Origin: a virus
DNA: 48,262 nt
Virus record (IMG/VR): IMGVR_UViG_3300002144_000140
Location: 1-48,262 of that record
Strand: one strand, 5' to 3'
Shown: positions 16,469 through 25,383 of the stretch, one piece after another
Numbering within the stretch: position 1 is the first letter of the stretch
Layout of the letters: each line of letters opens with the position of its first letter
The notes under the pieces: generated by a model
What the model was told of the DNA's origin: nothing
The model's database searches: none
The model's input: the letters and a program-made list of their open reading frames with translations, nothing else
Made by a program: the position numbers and the translations under genes

Positions 16469-16735
16469 ATGAGCGACCGTGTCTATGGAACAGAAGAAAA
16501 AGCAAAACTTGAACGTCTTGTTAAAGAAGCAGTAAGTGTATTGCAAGAAGTTGAAGATTTACAAGGCGGATTAAAAGATACCATCAAAGCAGTAGCAGAT
16601 GAACTAAACATTAAACCAAGCCTTATTAATAAAGCAATTAAAATTGCACAAAAACGTGACTGGAGTCGTGTACAAGAAGAGTTTGACGACTTAGAAACTC
16701 TTGTAGTTACAGTAGGCTACGATACTGATGCATAA
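16469..16735 (+). CDS. dsbA: DsbA-like double-stranded DNA-binding protein (T4-type)
   Basis: This 88-residue, largely helical protein has the pattern VKEAVSVLQEVEDLQGGLKD, AVADELNIKPSLINKAIKIA and a C-terminal acidic LETLVVTVGY. It resembles DsbA of T4-like marine phages, a small dsDNA-binding protein acting near late promoters. A strong promoter and AAAGGAG site precede it. The next gene overlaps by 8 nt. The assignment rests on remembered family pattern only. Confidence 0.65.
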   Translation: MSDRVYGTEEKAKLERLVKEAVSVLQEVEDLQGGLKDTIKAVADELNIKPSLINKAIKIAQKRDWSRVQEEFDDLETLVVTVGYDTDA

Positions 16736-16946
16736 AGATCTGTTAGGTAATACTATTACTAATAACTGTAGTGTAGTGTACCCAACACATAACCAATTAG
16801 GTGTAGGTACAATACACCATGTTACACCTAAAATGGTATGTATTAATCCAATAGGAAAACAGTCTATACATAGAAAATATCCATACGAAGTATTAGTAGT
16901 CGATGATTCTAAAGTTACACTTTATATTCTTAAAAATAGTAAATAA
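16728..16946 (+). CDS. Small conserved phage protein
   Basis: This 72-residue beta-rich protein has a DLLGNTITNNCSVVYP opening and VGTIHHVTPKMVCINP, like a small SH3-type barrel. I recall similar small proteins near replication genes of marine T4-like phages, role unknown. It is translated from within the DsbA-like gene's end and precedes the gp43 leader. Confidence 0.6.
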   Translation: MHKDLLGNTITNNCSVVYPTHNQLGVGTIHHVTPKMVCINPIGKQSIHRKYPYEVLVVDDSKVTLYILKNSK

Positions 16947-16983
16947 AAGCAGAGTCGTTCACTTTAAGAACAGGTTTAAGGTA

Positions 16984-17006
16984 TGCAGGCCACAAGCTGC
17001 AAGGAG
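16984..17006 (+). promoter_or_regulatory. Candidate gp43 translational operator hairpin next to the ribosome binding site
   Basis: TGCAG at 16984-16988 pairs exactly with CTGCA at 16997-17001 around an 8-nt loop, GCCACAAG. The 3' arm touches AAGGAG at 17001-17006, the Shine-Dalgarno for ATG 17013. T4 gp43 represses its own translation through a hairpin with an 8-nt loop at the same position. The loop sequence differs from T4, so binding is inference. Confidence 0.55.
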
Positions 17007-17012
17007 AACTAA

Positions 17013-19700
17013 ATGCCATATGTAGACGGTTATTTTGACCGAGATGCTGACACTATACGTGTTGTAGAACGTAAAGACGGAAAACGATATTTCCAAGACT
17101 ATCAAGCAAAATATACATTTTATTATGAAGATCAAAAAGGCAAATACAAAAGTGTCTTTGGAGATCCGCTAAGTCGTATTGTTTGTAAAAATACAAAAGA
17201 CTTTAGAAAAGAACTTGCTATCAACAAAGGCAAGACTATGTTTGAATCAGACATTAATCCAATCTTTCAATGTTTGAGTGAGAACTATATTAACCAAGAT
17301 GCTCCAAAACTAAACGTAGCATTTTGGGATATCGAGACGGACTACGATCCAGAGCGTGGATTTGCTCCGACAGACGATCCATTTATGCCCATTACTGCTA
17401 TTACTGTACACTTACAGTGGCTAGAGTTGCTTATTACACTTGCTGTTCCTCCCAAAGGATTACCGTTTGAACAAGCACAAGCCATGTGTGATAAGAGGTG
17501 GGGCGAGAACTGTATTCTATTTCCTAATGATAAAGAAGGCAATGGCGAACGTGCCATGCTTCAAATGTTTTTAGACTTAATTGAAGATGCTGATATTCAC
17601 AGTGGATGGAACAGCGAAGGATATGACGTTCCGTATACAGTTAATCGTATTAAACGTGTACTGAGTAATGACGACACAAGACGTTTCTGCTTGTGGGGTC
17701 AGTTGCCTAAGAAGCGTGAATATGAAAAATATGGCAAAATGAGTGAAACATATGATACTATCGGAAGAGTACATATGGACTATCTTAACCTGTATCGCAA
17801 ATATACTTACGAAGAACGTCACAGTTATCGACTTGATGCCATTGGCGAAATGGAAATTGGTGAGAACAAAACAGTTTACGAAGGTACACTAGACCAGTTG
17901 TACAACAACGACTTTGAAACGTTTATTGAATACAATAGACAAGACGTTGCGTTGCTTGACAAGCTGGATAAGAAGCTAAAGTTTATCGATCTTGCTAATG
18001 TGCTTGCTCATGAAAATACTGTGCTACTACAAACAACAGCAGGCGCAGTTGCTCTTACTGAACAAGCTATTATTAACGAAGCACATAGACGTGGCTTCCA
18101 AGTTCCTAATCGAAAAAACCACGAAGGCAACACAGCAGCCGCAGGTGCGTATGTTGCGTTTCCTAAAAAAGGTGTTCATGAATGGATTGGATCAATGGAT
18201 TTGAACAGTCTGTATCCAAGTGTTATTCGAAGCATGAATATGGCACCAGAGAGTATTGTAGGACAACTACGACAAGATTTAACTGAAGCAATGCTACATG
18301 AAGAAACAGTTCTTAAAAAGAAAAGTTTTGCTGGGGCTTGGGAAGGACGTTTTGGTACACTCGAATACGAAGCTGTTATAGATCAACGTAAAGATGTAAT
18401 GCTTAAATTAGATTTTGAAAACGGCGAAAGTCATGCTTTAAGTGCTGCTGAAATATATAAACTTATTTTTGATAGTCATAATCCATGGATGCTTAGTGCT
18501 AATGGGACAATCTTTACACATGAGTTTGAAGCTGTTATTCCAGGATTGCTAAAGCGTTGGTATAGCGAACGTAAAGACTTGCAAAAAATGTTGAAGAAGG
18601 CAAAGGATGCAAAAAATTCAGCAGAGATTGAATATTGGGATAAACGTCAGTTAGTTAAAAAGATTAACTTGAACAGTTTATATGGTGCTATTCTTAATCC
18701 TGGATGTAGATTCTTTGATAAACGTATTGGTCAATCAACTACGTTAAGCGGTAGACAAATTGTTAAACACATGAGTGCCGAAGTTAATAATATTATTACA
18801 GGCGAATATGATCATGTAGGTAAAGCAGTTATCTACGGTGATACAGACAGTGTTTATTTTAGTGCGTGGCCGATGCTTAAAGATGATGTTGCAGCAGGTA
18901 AAGTTCCGTGGTCAAAAGAAAATGCTATTCAGTTGTATGATCAAATTGCCGATAAAGCAAATACTACATTTCCAGATTTTATGATGAGGGCATTTCATTG
19001 TCCAAAAAGTCGTAGTGATGTTATTGCCGCTGGTCGTGAAATTGTTGCAGAAACTGGATTGTTTATTACTAAGAAACGTTATGCTGCATTGGTTACAGAC
19101 ATCGAAGGGTTTAGAACAGATATAGATGGCAAACCGGGTAAAGTTAAAGCAATGGGCTTAGACTTGAAACGTAGTGATACTCCGGTATTCATGCAAAACT
19201 TTTTGAAAGACTTGTTGGATATGGTTCTTCAGAAAAAGCCTGAAAAAGAAATACTCGATGCTATCAGTGAGTTCCGTAAGTTGTTTAAAGAACGTCCTGG
19301 ATTTGAAAAAGGCTCGCCAAAACGTGCAAACAAAGTCGGACACTATCGTCGCTTAGAAGAGAAAGCTGGAAAAGCTAACATGCCCGGACACGTTAGAGCA
19401 AGTCTTAACTGGAATACACTCAAGCGTATGAACGGCGACAAGTACTCGCAGGAGATTGTTGACGGTATGAAAGTTATTGTTTGCAAACTAAAAGCCAATC
19501 CACTAGGATATACTAGTGTTGCTTATCCAACAGACGAGCTTCGTATTCCAGAATGGTTTAAAGAACTGCCGTTTGATGACGATTCAATGGAAGAAGTTAT
19601 TATTGATAATAAACTAGACAATCTCATTGGCGTGCTAGACTACGATATCGAAAGTACTAAACAAAAAACAACATTTAATAACTTATTTGATTGGGGATGA
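17013..19700 (+). CDS. 43: Family B DNA polymerase, T4 gp43 type
   Basis: In this 895-residue protein (T4 gp43 is 898) exonuclease motif DIET lies at 106-109. Polymerase motif A DLNSLYPS starts at Asp396, motif B KINLNSLYGA near 550, and motif C YGDTDS has Asp610 and Asp612. The extreme C terminus FNNLFDWG resembles the clamp-binding peptide of gp43. It replicates the phage genome with 3'-5' proofreading. The gp45 clamp lies 2 kb downstream. A hairpin at the ribosome site suggests self-repression. Confidence 0.97.
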   Translation: MPYVDGYFDRDADTIRVVERKDGKRYFQDYQAKYTFYYEDQKGKYKSVFGDPLSRIVCKNTKDFRKELAINKGKTMFESDINPIFQCLSENYINQDAPKLNVAFWDIETDYDPERGFAPTDDPFMPITAITVHLQWLELLITLAVPPKGLPFEQAQAMCDKRWGENCILFPNDKEGNGERAMLQMFLDLIEDADIHSGWNSEGYDVPYTVNRIKRVLSNDDTRRFCLWGQLPKKREYEKYGKMSETYDTIGRVHMDYLNLYRKYTYEERHSYRLDAIGEMEIGENKTVYEGTLDQLYNNDFETFIEYNRQDVALLDKLDKKLKFIDLANVLAHENTVLLQTTAGAVALTEQAIINEAHRRGFQVPNRKNHEGNTAAAGAYVAFPKKGVHEWIGSMDLNSLYPSVIRSMNMAPESIVGQLRQDLTEAMLHEETVLKKKSFAGAWEGRFGTLEYEAVIDQRKDVMLKLDFENGESHALSAAEIYKLIFDSHNPWMLSANGTIFTHEFEAVIPGLLKRWYSERKDLQKMLKKAKDAKNSAEIEYWDKRQLVKKINLNSLYGAILNPGCRFFDKRIGQSTTLSGRQIVKHMSAEVNNIITGEYDHVGKAVIYGDTDSVYFSAWPMLKDDVAAGKVPWSKENAIQLYDQIADKANTTFPDFMMRAFHCPKSRSDVIAAGREIVAETGLFITKKRYAALVTDIEGFRTDIDGKPGKVKAMGLDLKRSDTPVFMQNFLKDLLDMVLQKKPEKEILDAISEFRKLFKERPGFEKGSPKRANKVGHYRRLEEKAGKANMPGHVRASLNWNTLKRMNGDKYSQEIVDGMKVIVCKLKANPLGYTSVAYPTDELRIPEWFKELPFDDDSMEEVIIDNKLDNLIGVLDYDIESTKQKTTFNNLFDWG

Positions 19701-19701
19701 T

Positions 19702-19836
19702 ATGCGTATATTATTAATATTAATATTATTAACTGGATGTGCTAACATACAAGATAACACAACTACAGGTGATAAACTTATTATCAGTGGTGCGTTGCTA
19801 ACAATGGGTATGTTTATAGGAGCAGTATCAAATTGA
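19702..19836 (+). CDS. 44-residue lipoprotein-like peptide
   Basis: The frame ATG 19702 to TGA 19836 encodes a Leu/Ile-rich signal peptide ending in lipobox LLTGC (Cys13), then a short hydrophilic part and a second hydrophobic segment (about 28-42). The product is probably a tiny lipoprotein anchored in the membrane. It begins 2 nt after the gp43 stop and overlaps the next start (TTGA). Phage-encoded small lipoproteins can act in superinfection exclusion or lysis, but no function is shown here. Confidence 0.6.
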   Translation: MRILLILILLTGCANIQDNTTTGDKLIISGALLTMGMFIGAVSN

Positions 19837-20249
19837 AAGTAGGAATTACATTTAGTACATTTGATTTATTACATCCTGGGCACATTGGTATGCTACGTGA
19901 AGCAAAGGAACACTGCGAATATCTTATTGTAGGGTTACAAACTGACCCTACAATTAATAGACCGGACACTAAAAATAAACCTGTACAAACATTAGTTGAA
20001 AGATATGCTCAACTCAATGCTGTAAAGTTTATTGATGAAATTGTACCTTACGAAACCGAACAAGATCTTATTGATATATTGGAGTTATTCCATATTGATG
20101 TGAGATTTCTAGGAGAAGAATATAGAGAAAAAGAGTTCTCAGGTAAAGATGTATGCCGTAAACGCGGCATCGAATTGCATTTTAATAAACGTGATCATAG
20201 ATTCAGTAGCAGTGATCTACGTAAGCGAGTAGCAGAGGCCAATAAATGA
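19833..20249 (+). CDS. Glycerol-3-phosphate/ethanolamine-type cytidylyltransferase-like protein
   Basis: This 138-residue protein has the HxGH motif at 14-17 (FDLLHPGH) and a C-terminal RFSSSDLRKR that matches the RTxGISTTxIxxR nucleotide-binding motif of the TagD-like family. It should form a CDP-activated alcohol or sugar from CTP; the substrate cannot be told. Start is TTG 19833 overlapping the upstream TGA. It is followed by phosphomannomutase-like and UDP-glucose dehydrogenase-like genes in one overlapping string. Confidence 0.82.
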   Translation: MKVGITFSTFDLLHPGHIGMLREAKEHCEYLIVGLQTDPTINRPDTKNKPVQTLVERYAQLNAVKFIDEIVPYETEQDLIDILELFHIDVRFLGEEYREKEFSGKDVCRKRGIELHFNKRDHRFSSSDLRKRVAEANK

Positions 20250-20956
20250 ATAAATTTATATTTGACGTAGACGGAACACTTACACCAAGTAGACAACGCA
20301 TTGATGCTAAGTTTGAAGAATGGTTTTATCAATTTTGTTGTGACAATGAAGTATATCTTGTTACAGGTAGTGATTATCCTAAAACAGTAGAACAACTTGG
20401 TGAACGTATTGTACATCGAGTTAAGGCTGTATATAACTGTTCAGGCAACGATGTGTGGTCACATGGTGAAAATATTAAACGTAATAATTGGACTATGCTA
20501 GACGAGCTACGCAAACTATGTGAAAGCTGGTTACATGTGAGTAAATTTCCGTTGCGTACTGGACTACACTTAGAAGAACGTCCGGGTACAGTAAACTTCA
20601 GTATTGTAGGACGTAATGCTACTATGAAAGAACGTCAACTGTATGTTGCACACGACGAAGTATACAGAGAACGTGAAAGTATAGCATTACAAATTAACAT
20701 GATATTTGAGGATGTTACTGCTAAGATTGGTGGTGATACAGGCATTGACATTTATCCAACAGGATATGATAAAGGTCAGATTATAAACGATTTTAATTTA
20801 AAAGAAGATCGTCTTTATTTCTTTGGTGATAAAACATTACCAGGAGGTAATGACGAGCCACTTGCTAAGTTGATTAAACACAGCTATCAAGTCAAAGGAT
20901 GGCAAGACACATATGAGAGATTAGCATATTTACAGGAGGCAAAGATAACAGCATGA
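20246..20956 (+). CDS. HAD-type phosphomannomutase-like protein
   Basis: This 236-residue protein has motif I FDVDGT with catalytic Asp7 and Asp9, VTGSD, a cap domain with RPGTVNFSIVGRNA, and IGGDTGIDIYPTGYDKG plus FFGDKTLPGGND. These are hallmarks of the eukaryotic-type phosphomannomutase family. It would interconvert mannose-6- and mannose-1-phosphate or act as a related phosphatase. It overlaps both neighbours by 4 nt. Together with adjacent genes it suggests sugar-nucleotide synthesis. Confidence 0.85.
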   Translation: MNKFIFDVDGTLTPSRQRIDAKFEEWFYQFCCDNEVYLVTGSDYPKTVEQLGERIVHRVKAVYNCSGNDVWSHGENIKRNNWTMLDELRKLCESWLHVSKFPLRTGLHLEERPGTVNFSIVGRNATMKERQLYVAHDEVYRERESIALQINMIFEDVTAKIGGDTGIDIYPTGYDKGQIINDFNLKEDRLYFFGDKTLPGGNDEPLAKLIKHSYQVKGWQDTYERLAYLQEAKITA

Positions 20957-21711
20957 TAATTATAGCAGGATTTGGGTTTGTTGGAAAAGCATATTATAAT
21001 ACATTAAAGCGCAGTACCGATGTAATTGCAGTTGACCCAAAATTTAATGACACAAAAATAAAAGATATTAGTCCGTTAAACGGATTAATTGTGTGTGTTC
21101 CAACACCGCAAGACGATGATGGCAGTTGCTATATGGGGCATGTATACGATGTAATAGCAGACACGCCATTACATGTACCAGTAATGATAAAAAGTACAAT
21201 TAGTTTAGATGGATGGAAAGAACTAGAATCAAGATTTCCAGAACATGCAATTACTTTTAGTCCAGAATTTTTAAGAGCTGCTACTGCAGAAGAAGATGTG
21301 CTTAATACTACTCATTCGTTCATTGCTGGCGGTAATACTGATTATTGGCGTGATGTATACAGTATTGCATTTCCTGATATTAAAATATCTATTTGTAACC
21401 CAGAAGATGCAATTGCTATAAAATATTTTAGAAATAGCTTTCTTGCTACAAAATGCAGCTTTTTTAATGAGATATTTATTTTTTGCGAGCAAATGGGACT
21501 TAATTACGATACGGTTAGATACGGTGTATCGGTTGATAAACGTATTGGTGAAAGTCACACATTTATTGAACCACACTCAAGAGGATGGGGAGGATACTGT
21601 TTTCCTAAAGATACAGCAGCATTGTTAAAGATGGCAGCAAATAATAATATTAATCTAAATACATTAGAAGCAGCAGTTAACTCAAATAAAAATATAAGAA
21701 ATAACACTTGA
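20953..21711 (+). CDS. UDP-glucose/GDP-mannose dehydrogenase-like protein, short form
   Basis: The NAD-binding GFGFVG starts at residue 6. CVPTP, FSPEFLRA and the active-site GWGGYCFPKD (Cys216) are intact. At 252 residues it lacks the C-terminal UDP-binding domain of the usual ~390-450-residue enzyme. It would oxidise a nucleotide sugar to the uronic acid if active. The stop codon TGA is embedded in the -35 box of the next promoter, so truncation and promoter may be linked. It follows the phosphomannomutase-like gene with a 4-nt overlap. Confidence 0.82.
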   Translation: MIIIAGFGFVGKAYYNTLKRSTDVIAVDPKFNDTKIKDISPLNGLIVCVPTPQDDDGSCYMGHVYDVIADTPLHVPVMIKSTISLDGWKELESRFPEHAITFSPEFLRAATAEEDVLNTTHSFIAGGNTDYWRDVYSIAFPDIKISICNPEDAIAIKYFRNSFLATKCSFFNEIFIFCEQMGLNYDTVRYGVSVDKRIGESHTFIEPHSRGWGGYCFPKDTAALLKMAANNNINLNTLEAAVNSNKNIRNNT

Positions 21712-21736
21712 CAAACAATAACCTATATCATATACT
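21708..21736 (+). promoter_or_regulatory. Sigma-70-type promoter for gp45
   Basis: TTGACA at 21708-21713, 17-nt spacer, TATACT at 21731-21736. The -35 box contains the TGA stop of the upstream dehydrogenase gene. It drives gp45 and probably dpdA. Confidence 0.85.
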
Positions 21737-21760
21737 AAACACAGCAATATGGAGAAATAC

Positions 21761-22489
21761 ATGAAAGACATTCTACAAGACATCGTAAGCCACACACATT
21801 CGTTAGGCTTTATTACTACACTTAAAGTTACAGCAGAAGAAGCAACTACAATTGACTCAATGGCAGATGATCGTAGTATTATTATGACAGCAACTACAAA
21901 TACCCCAGTTGGAGCATTTGTTGGTGTATTTGGTATGCCAGACTTGGGTAAACTTGCCTATCACTTAAAAAATCCAGAGTATCGTGAAAATGCTAAAATT
22001 GACGTTATCCAAGCAGAACGCAATGGCGAAACTATTCCAACGCATATTCACTTTGAAAATGAAGGCGGCGACTTCCAGAATGATTATCGCTTTATGAACA
22101 AAGCAATCATTGAAGAAAAACTTAAATCAGTTAAATTTAAAGGCAACAGCTGGGATGTAGAAATTACGCCAAGTATGGCGGCAATTCAGCGCATGAAACT
22201 TATGGCGGGTGCTCATAGTGAAGAAACTGTTTTCCAAGTCAAAACAGAGGACGGCGATCTTAACTTTTACTTTGGCGACTTGAATACACACGCTGGTAAG
22301 TTTACTTTCCAACACGGAATTACTGGTAAACTTACTCACACATGGGCATGGCCTGTAGCACAAACACTTGCTATTCTAAACTTGGATGGTGATAAAACTG
22401 TAAGTATTACAGATCAAGGTGCTATGAAAATCTCAGTAGATTCAGGTATGGCAAAATACGATTATATCCTTCCGGCGCAACAAAAATAA
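21761..22489 (+). CDS. 45: Sliding clamp, T4 gp45 type
   Basis: This roughly 242-residue protein shows the marine T4-like gp45 pattern: GDFQNDYRFM, KFKGNSWDVEITPSMAAIQRMK, a DGDLNFYFGD stretch, and the C-terminal end SGMAKYDYILPAQQK. The trimeric ring holds gp43 on DNA and, in T4, also activates late transcription. Start is ATG 21761, 6 nt after GGAG at 21751-21754; the ATG at 21749 would overlap that site. The stop overlaps the ATG of dpdA. Confidence 0.92.
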   Translation: MKDILQDIVSHTHSLGFITTLKVTAEEATTIDSMADDRSIIMTATTNTPVGAFVGVFGMPDLGKLAYHLKNPEYRENAKIDVIQAERNGETIPTHIHFENEGGDFQNDYRFMNKAIIEEKLKSVKFKGNSWDVEITPSMAAIQRMKLMAGAHSEETVFQVKTEDGDLNFYFGDLNTHAGKFTFQHGITGKLTHTWAWPVAQTLAILNLDGDKTVSITDQGAMKISVDSGMAKYDYILPAQQK

Positions 22490-24027
22490 TGAATACTAAC
22501 CTAACTGAATCACAAAACGACTATGCATTTTTCTTACCTAGTATTAGTGGCTTCTATGCTACTTTTATTGGGAAGCAACGCTACAGCGAGTATGTTGATC
22601 CAGCAAGGGTTCCGGCAGGCATTGGCACTGTAGAAGCAATGAACTTCCTCAACGCTAAAGAAGGAGTGTTCCACTATAAGTGGGCACTCTATTCAGCTGG
22701 ACATGCAGAGCTAGATGTAAACAAGCATAGTGAAAAAGAAGATATGCTTCGTAACCGTGATAGAGATAATTCATGGTTGCTAGGCGACTCGGGTGGGTTT
22801 CAGATTGCTAAAGGTCTTTGGCCAGGTGATTGGACTGATCCAAACTGTCCACATGCTGCTAAAAAGCGTGAACTAGTTGTTAACTGGATGGAAGAATATA
22901 TGGATTACGGAATGATGTTGGATATTCCAACTTGGACATTCCAAGATCCTAAAGCAGCAAACGCAGCAAACATTCACAGCTATCAAGATGCTGTAGATGC
23001 TACACATATTAATGCTCGTTATTATATGGCTAACCGCCGTGGCAACTTTAAAGTACTAAATGTTCTACAAGGTAGCAATCATGGTGACGCAGACAGTTGG
23101 TATGAAGAATTTAAAGACTATTGTGATCCAGCTAAGTATCCAGACACCCACTTTAATGGATGGGCAATGGGCGGACAGAACATGTGTGATGTACATTTGA
23201 TTCTGCGTAGACTTGTACACATGATCCACGATGGATTGCTAGAAGAAGGGTTACATGATGTAATGCACTTCCTTGGTACTAGTAAACTAGAGTGGGCTGT
23301 ACTGCTTACTGACATCCAACGTGCTGTTCGCAAGTATCATAATCCCAACTTTATGATCACTTACGATTGTGCATCGCCGTTCCTTGCTACAGCTAATGGA
23401 CAAATTTATCATAGTATTCGTATTGAAGATCGTGGCAAATGGAGTTACATGATGAGTCCTGGAGCAGATTCTTTAAAATATGCTACAGATACACGCAAGT
23501 TTAGAGATGCTGTTATTACAGATCGTATTTTAGATGCGTTTGAAGACTCGCCAATGAGCGTACACTGCAATATGAATGACATTTGTATCTATAACGAAGG
23601 CGATAAAAACAAGGTTGGATCTCCTAAAATTAAAGCAGGCGATATTGATATGGATAAACATGGCAATCCTATTTTAGACGAATCTGGTAATACTATCATT
23701 CGCAAAAAAGATTCCACTAGTTGGGATAGTTTTAGTTATGCGCTACAAATGGGGCATAATGTCTGGATGCACATTGAAAGTACACAACGTGCCAACAGAG
23801 AATATGATGCCGGTAAGTTTCCGTATATGCTTATTGACGATAAGTGGGGTGTTAAGTTTAAAGAAGTAGTTGACGAAATCTTTAGTTTAAAAGATAGACA
23901 AAAAAGTTTAGACTTAATTGAACAACATGATCGTTTTTGGATGCAAGTTATTGGTACTAGACTTAACATTGGTAAGAAAACTGTAAACGCCAGTACAAAG
24001 TTCAACGAATTATTTGAGGAGAAGTAA
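22489..24027 (+). CDS. dpdA: DpdA-type DNA guanine transglycosylase (tRNA-guanine transglycosylase paralogue)
   Basis: In this 512-residue protein the TGT-like barrel motifs are LLGDSGGFQ (Asp100), MMLDIPTW, NVLQGSNHGD, WAMGGQ, and YDCASPF with Asp293 at the nucleophile position. The canonical C-terminal zinc CxCxxC motif of tRNA enzymes is not evident. Phage DpdA enzymes exchange guanine in DNA for a 7-deazaguanine base, protecting it from restriction. FolE, QueE and a QueD-like gene for making that base lie within 9 kb. It is translationally coupled to gp45. Confidence 0.9.
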   Translation: MNTNLTESQNDYAFFLPSISGFYATFIGKQRYSEYVDPARVPAGIGTVEAMNFLNAKEGVFHYKWALYSAGHAELDVNKHSEKEDMLRNRDRDNSWLLGDSGGFQIAKGLWPGDWTDPNCPHAAKKRELVVNWMEEYMDYGMMLDIPTWTFQDPKAANAANIHSYQDAVDATHINARYYMANRRGNFKVLNVLQGSNHGDADSWYEEFKDYCDPAKYPDTHFNGWAMGGQNMCDVHLILRRLVHMIHDGLLEEGLHDVMHFLGTSKLEWAVLLTDIQRAVRKYHNPNFMITYDCASPFLATANGQIYHSIRIEDRGKWSYMMSPGADSLKYATDTRKFRDAVITDRILDAFEDSPMSVHCNMNDICIYNEGDKNKVGSPKIKAGDIDMDKHGNPILDESGNTIIRKKDSTSWDSFSYALQMGHNVWMHIESTQRANREYDAGKFPYMLIDDKWGVKFKEVVDEIFSLKDRQKSLDLIEQHDRFWMQVIGTRLNIGKKTVNASTKFNELFEEK

Positions 24028-24237
24028 ATGTCTAATGATAGCCTTAGGGCACACCTTGAAGAACTGAAAAGAAAACACAGATTATTAGATAGCGAAGTCG
24101 AGGACCTATTACAAAATCGTAACTACGATATTCAAATGCGTAAACTTAAAACAGAAAAACTTTGGCTTAAGGATGAAATACATAGAATTGAAACACAGCT
24201 CGAAACTATGGAGACTAGAATAAATGGACACACATGA
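24028..24237 (+). CDS. YdcH/DUF465-like small coiled-coil protein
   Basis: In this 69-residue protein LRAHLEELKRKHRLLDSEVEDL followed by RKLKTEKLWLKDEI matches the DUF465 (YdcH) pattern of two antiparallel helices. Family function is unknown. It starts directly after dpdA with AGGAG as Shine-Dalgarno and overlaps the next small gene. Confidence 0.8.
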   Translation: MSNDSLRAHLEELKRKHRLLDSEVEDLLQNRNYDIQMRKLKTEKLWLKDEIHRIETQLETMETRINGHT

Positions 24238-24397
24238 AAAAGAATTACGTTTAGACGCACTAAGTATAGCGTTAGAAGATCTCGACAAAATTATTGACAG
24301 TATGCAAAAAAACAACTATAGTAAAGAACAAGTTAACGAATATGTTAAAAAACGTTGGACTATTTGGAATGAAATATATCAGGTGAGAAAAGCATGA
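24224..24397 (+). CDS. 57-residue helical hypothetical protein
   Basis: The frame from ATG 24224 to TGA 24397 lies in an otherwise unclaimed stretch and overlaps both neighbours (ATGA with the following start). The peptide is helical and charged with two Trp near the end. No family is recognised. The tight packing supports a real gene. Confidence 0.6.
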   Translation: MDTHEKELRLDALSIALEDLDKIIDSMQKNNYSKEQVNEYVKKRWTIWNEIYQVRKA

Positions 24398-24918
24398 AAC
24401 GTGAATATGATAGCGGAACTAAAGAAGATGTACAATACTTTGTTGGTACAGAAGTTGAACATACTCCGCAGTATGGTAAGAAAACATTGTTTGTAGTTGG
24501 TATTAAAACTTCAGACGAAATAAAAGATATGGCAAAGAAAAACGGATGTAAGCATATCTATTTGGCTGCTAATATGAGTTTTGATGTTACACACGATTCA
24601 CAGGAGCAATGGCAACCTTGGGAAGATATGGCATTTCCATTGCTTAGTGATGGGTTCTGGGTTACACTAGATGTGCCAATCGACCGTGTCGAAGGATTAC
24701 TCGAAACAGGGTTAACTGAACAAAATCGTTTTATTCCAATGATTTCGGCTAAAATTCCGTACATCGATCAACTTGGATATAATGCTTGCTTAAAGATCGA
24801 CGATAAAGATTTTGATGCTAGTAATCCCGGTGTTTGGGTACATAAGATACATGATTTAAAAACAAGAGACTCTTTTACAGATTGGTCTAAATATACCACA
24901 GACGAAATTATAGGTTGA
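24394..24918 (+). CDS. Conserved phage protein in the deazaguanine region
   Basis: In this 174-residue protein the opening YDSGTKEDVQYFVGTEVEHT, central DVPIDRVEGLLETGL and closing NPGVWVHKIHDLKTRDSFTDW stretches look strongly conserved. I associate such proteins with phages carrying 7-deazaguanine genes, but I cannot name the family. No membrane segment is seen. It lies between dpdA and the QueD-like gene, so a role in making or handling the modified base is plausible. Confidence 0.7.
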   Translation: MKREYDSGTKEDVQYFVGTEVEHTPQYGKKTLFVVGIKTSDEIKDMAKKNGCKHIYLAANMSFDVTHDSQEQWQPWEDMAFPLLSDGFWVTLDVPIDRVEGLLETGLTEQNRFIPMISAKIPYIDQLGYNACLKIDDKDFDASNPGVWVHKIHDLKTRDSFTDWSKYTTDEIIG

Positions 24919-24922
24919 CATT

Positions 24923-25378
24923 ATGACAGAAGAATCGTATTATGATTACATGTTAAGAAGAAGCAAAGAGGAAAATGCTAAATTGACAAACGCAAAACGC
25001 AGTATCTGGGTTACATTCCGTAAAGAAGGTATCCATAAGTATCCAGCAGCACTAACTGATCCTAAACTAGCTACTGGTGACGAGTACGATGTAAGTTTCC
25101 TAGGATATCCGCATCGACATATTTTCCATTTTAAAGTTCAGATCGAAGTATTCCACGACGATCGCGACCTTGAATTTATTCAATTTAAACGTTGGCTAGA
25201 AAATCTCTACAAAGGAGATATTCTTCAACTAGATTACAAATCGTGTGAAATGATTTCAGATGATTTGTATACACAGATTAATAACAAATACCCAGGCCGA
25301 TTTGTTATTATTGATGTCGCCGAAGATGGCGAAAATGGCTCTCAAACAATTTACCCTAACATTCCAAATAAGGACTAA
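24923..25378 (+). CDS. QueD-like tunnel-fold (T-fold) protein lacking the usual catalytic Cys
   Basis: In this 151-residue protein the core HRHIFHFKVQIEVFHDDRDLEF matches the metal-binding HGH-strand region of 6-carboxytetrahydropterin synthase (QueD). LDYKSCEMISDDLYTQI and EDGENGSQTIY match its later segments. The Cys before HGH in true QueD is replaced (YPHRH). QueD makes the precursor for QueE, and this protein could do that, a variant step, or a later change of the base. It follows the preceding gene by 4 nt. Confidence 0.65.
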   Translation: MTEESYYDYMLRRSKEENAKLTNAKRSIWVTFRKEGIHKYPAALTDPKLATGDEYDVSFLGYPHRHIFHFKVQIEVFHDDRDLEFIQFKRWLENLYKGDILQLDYKSCEMISDDLYTQINNKYPGRFVIIDVAEDGENGSQTIYPNIPNKD

Positions 25379-25383
25379 AAATA

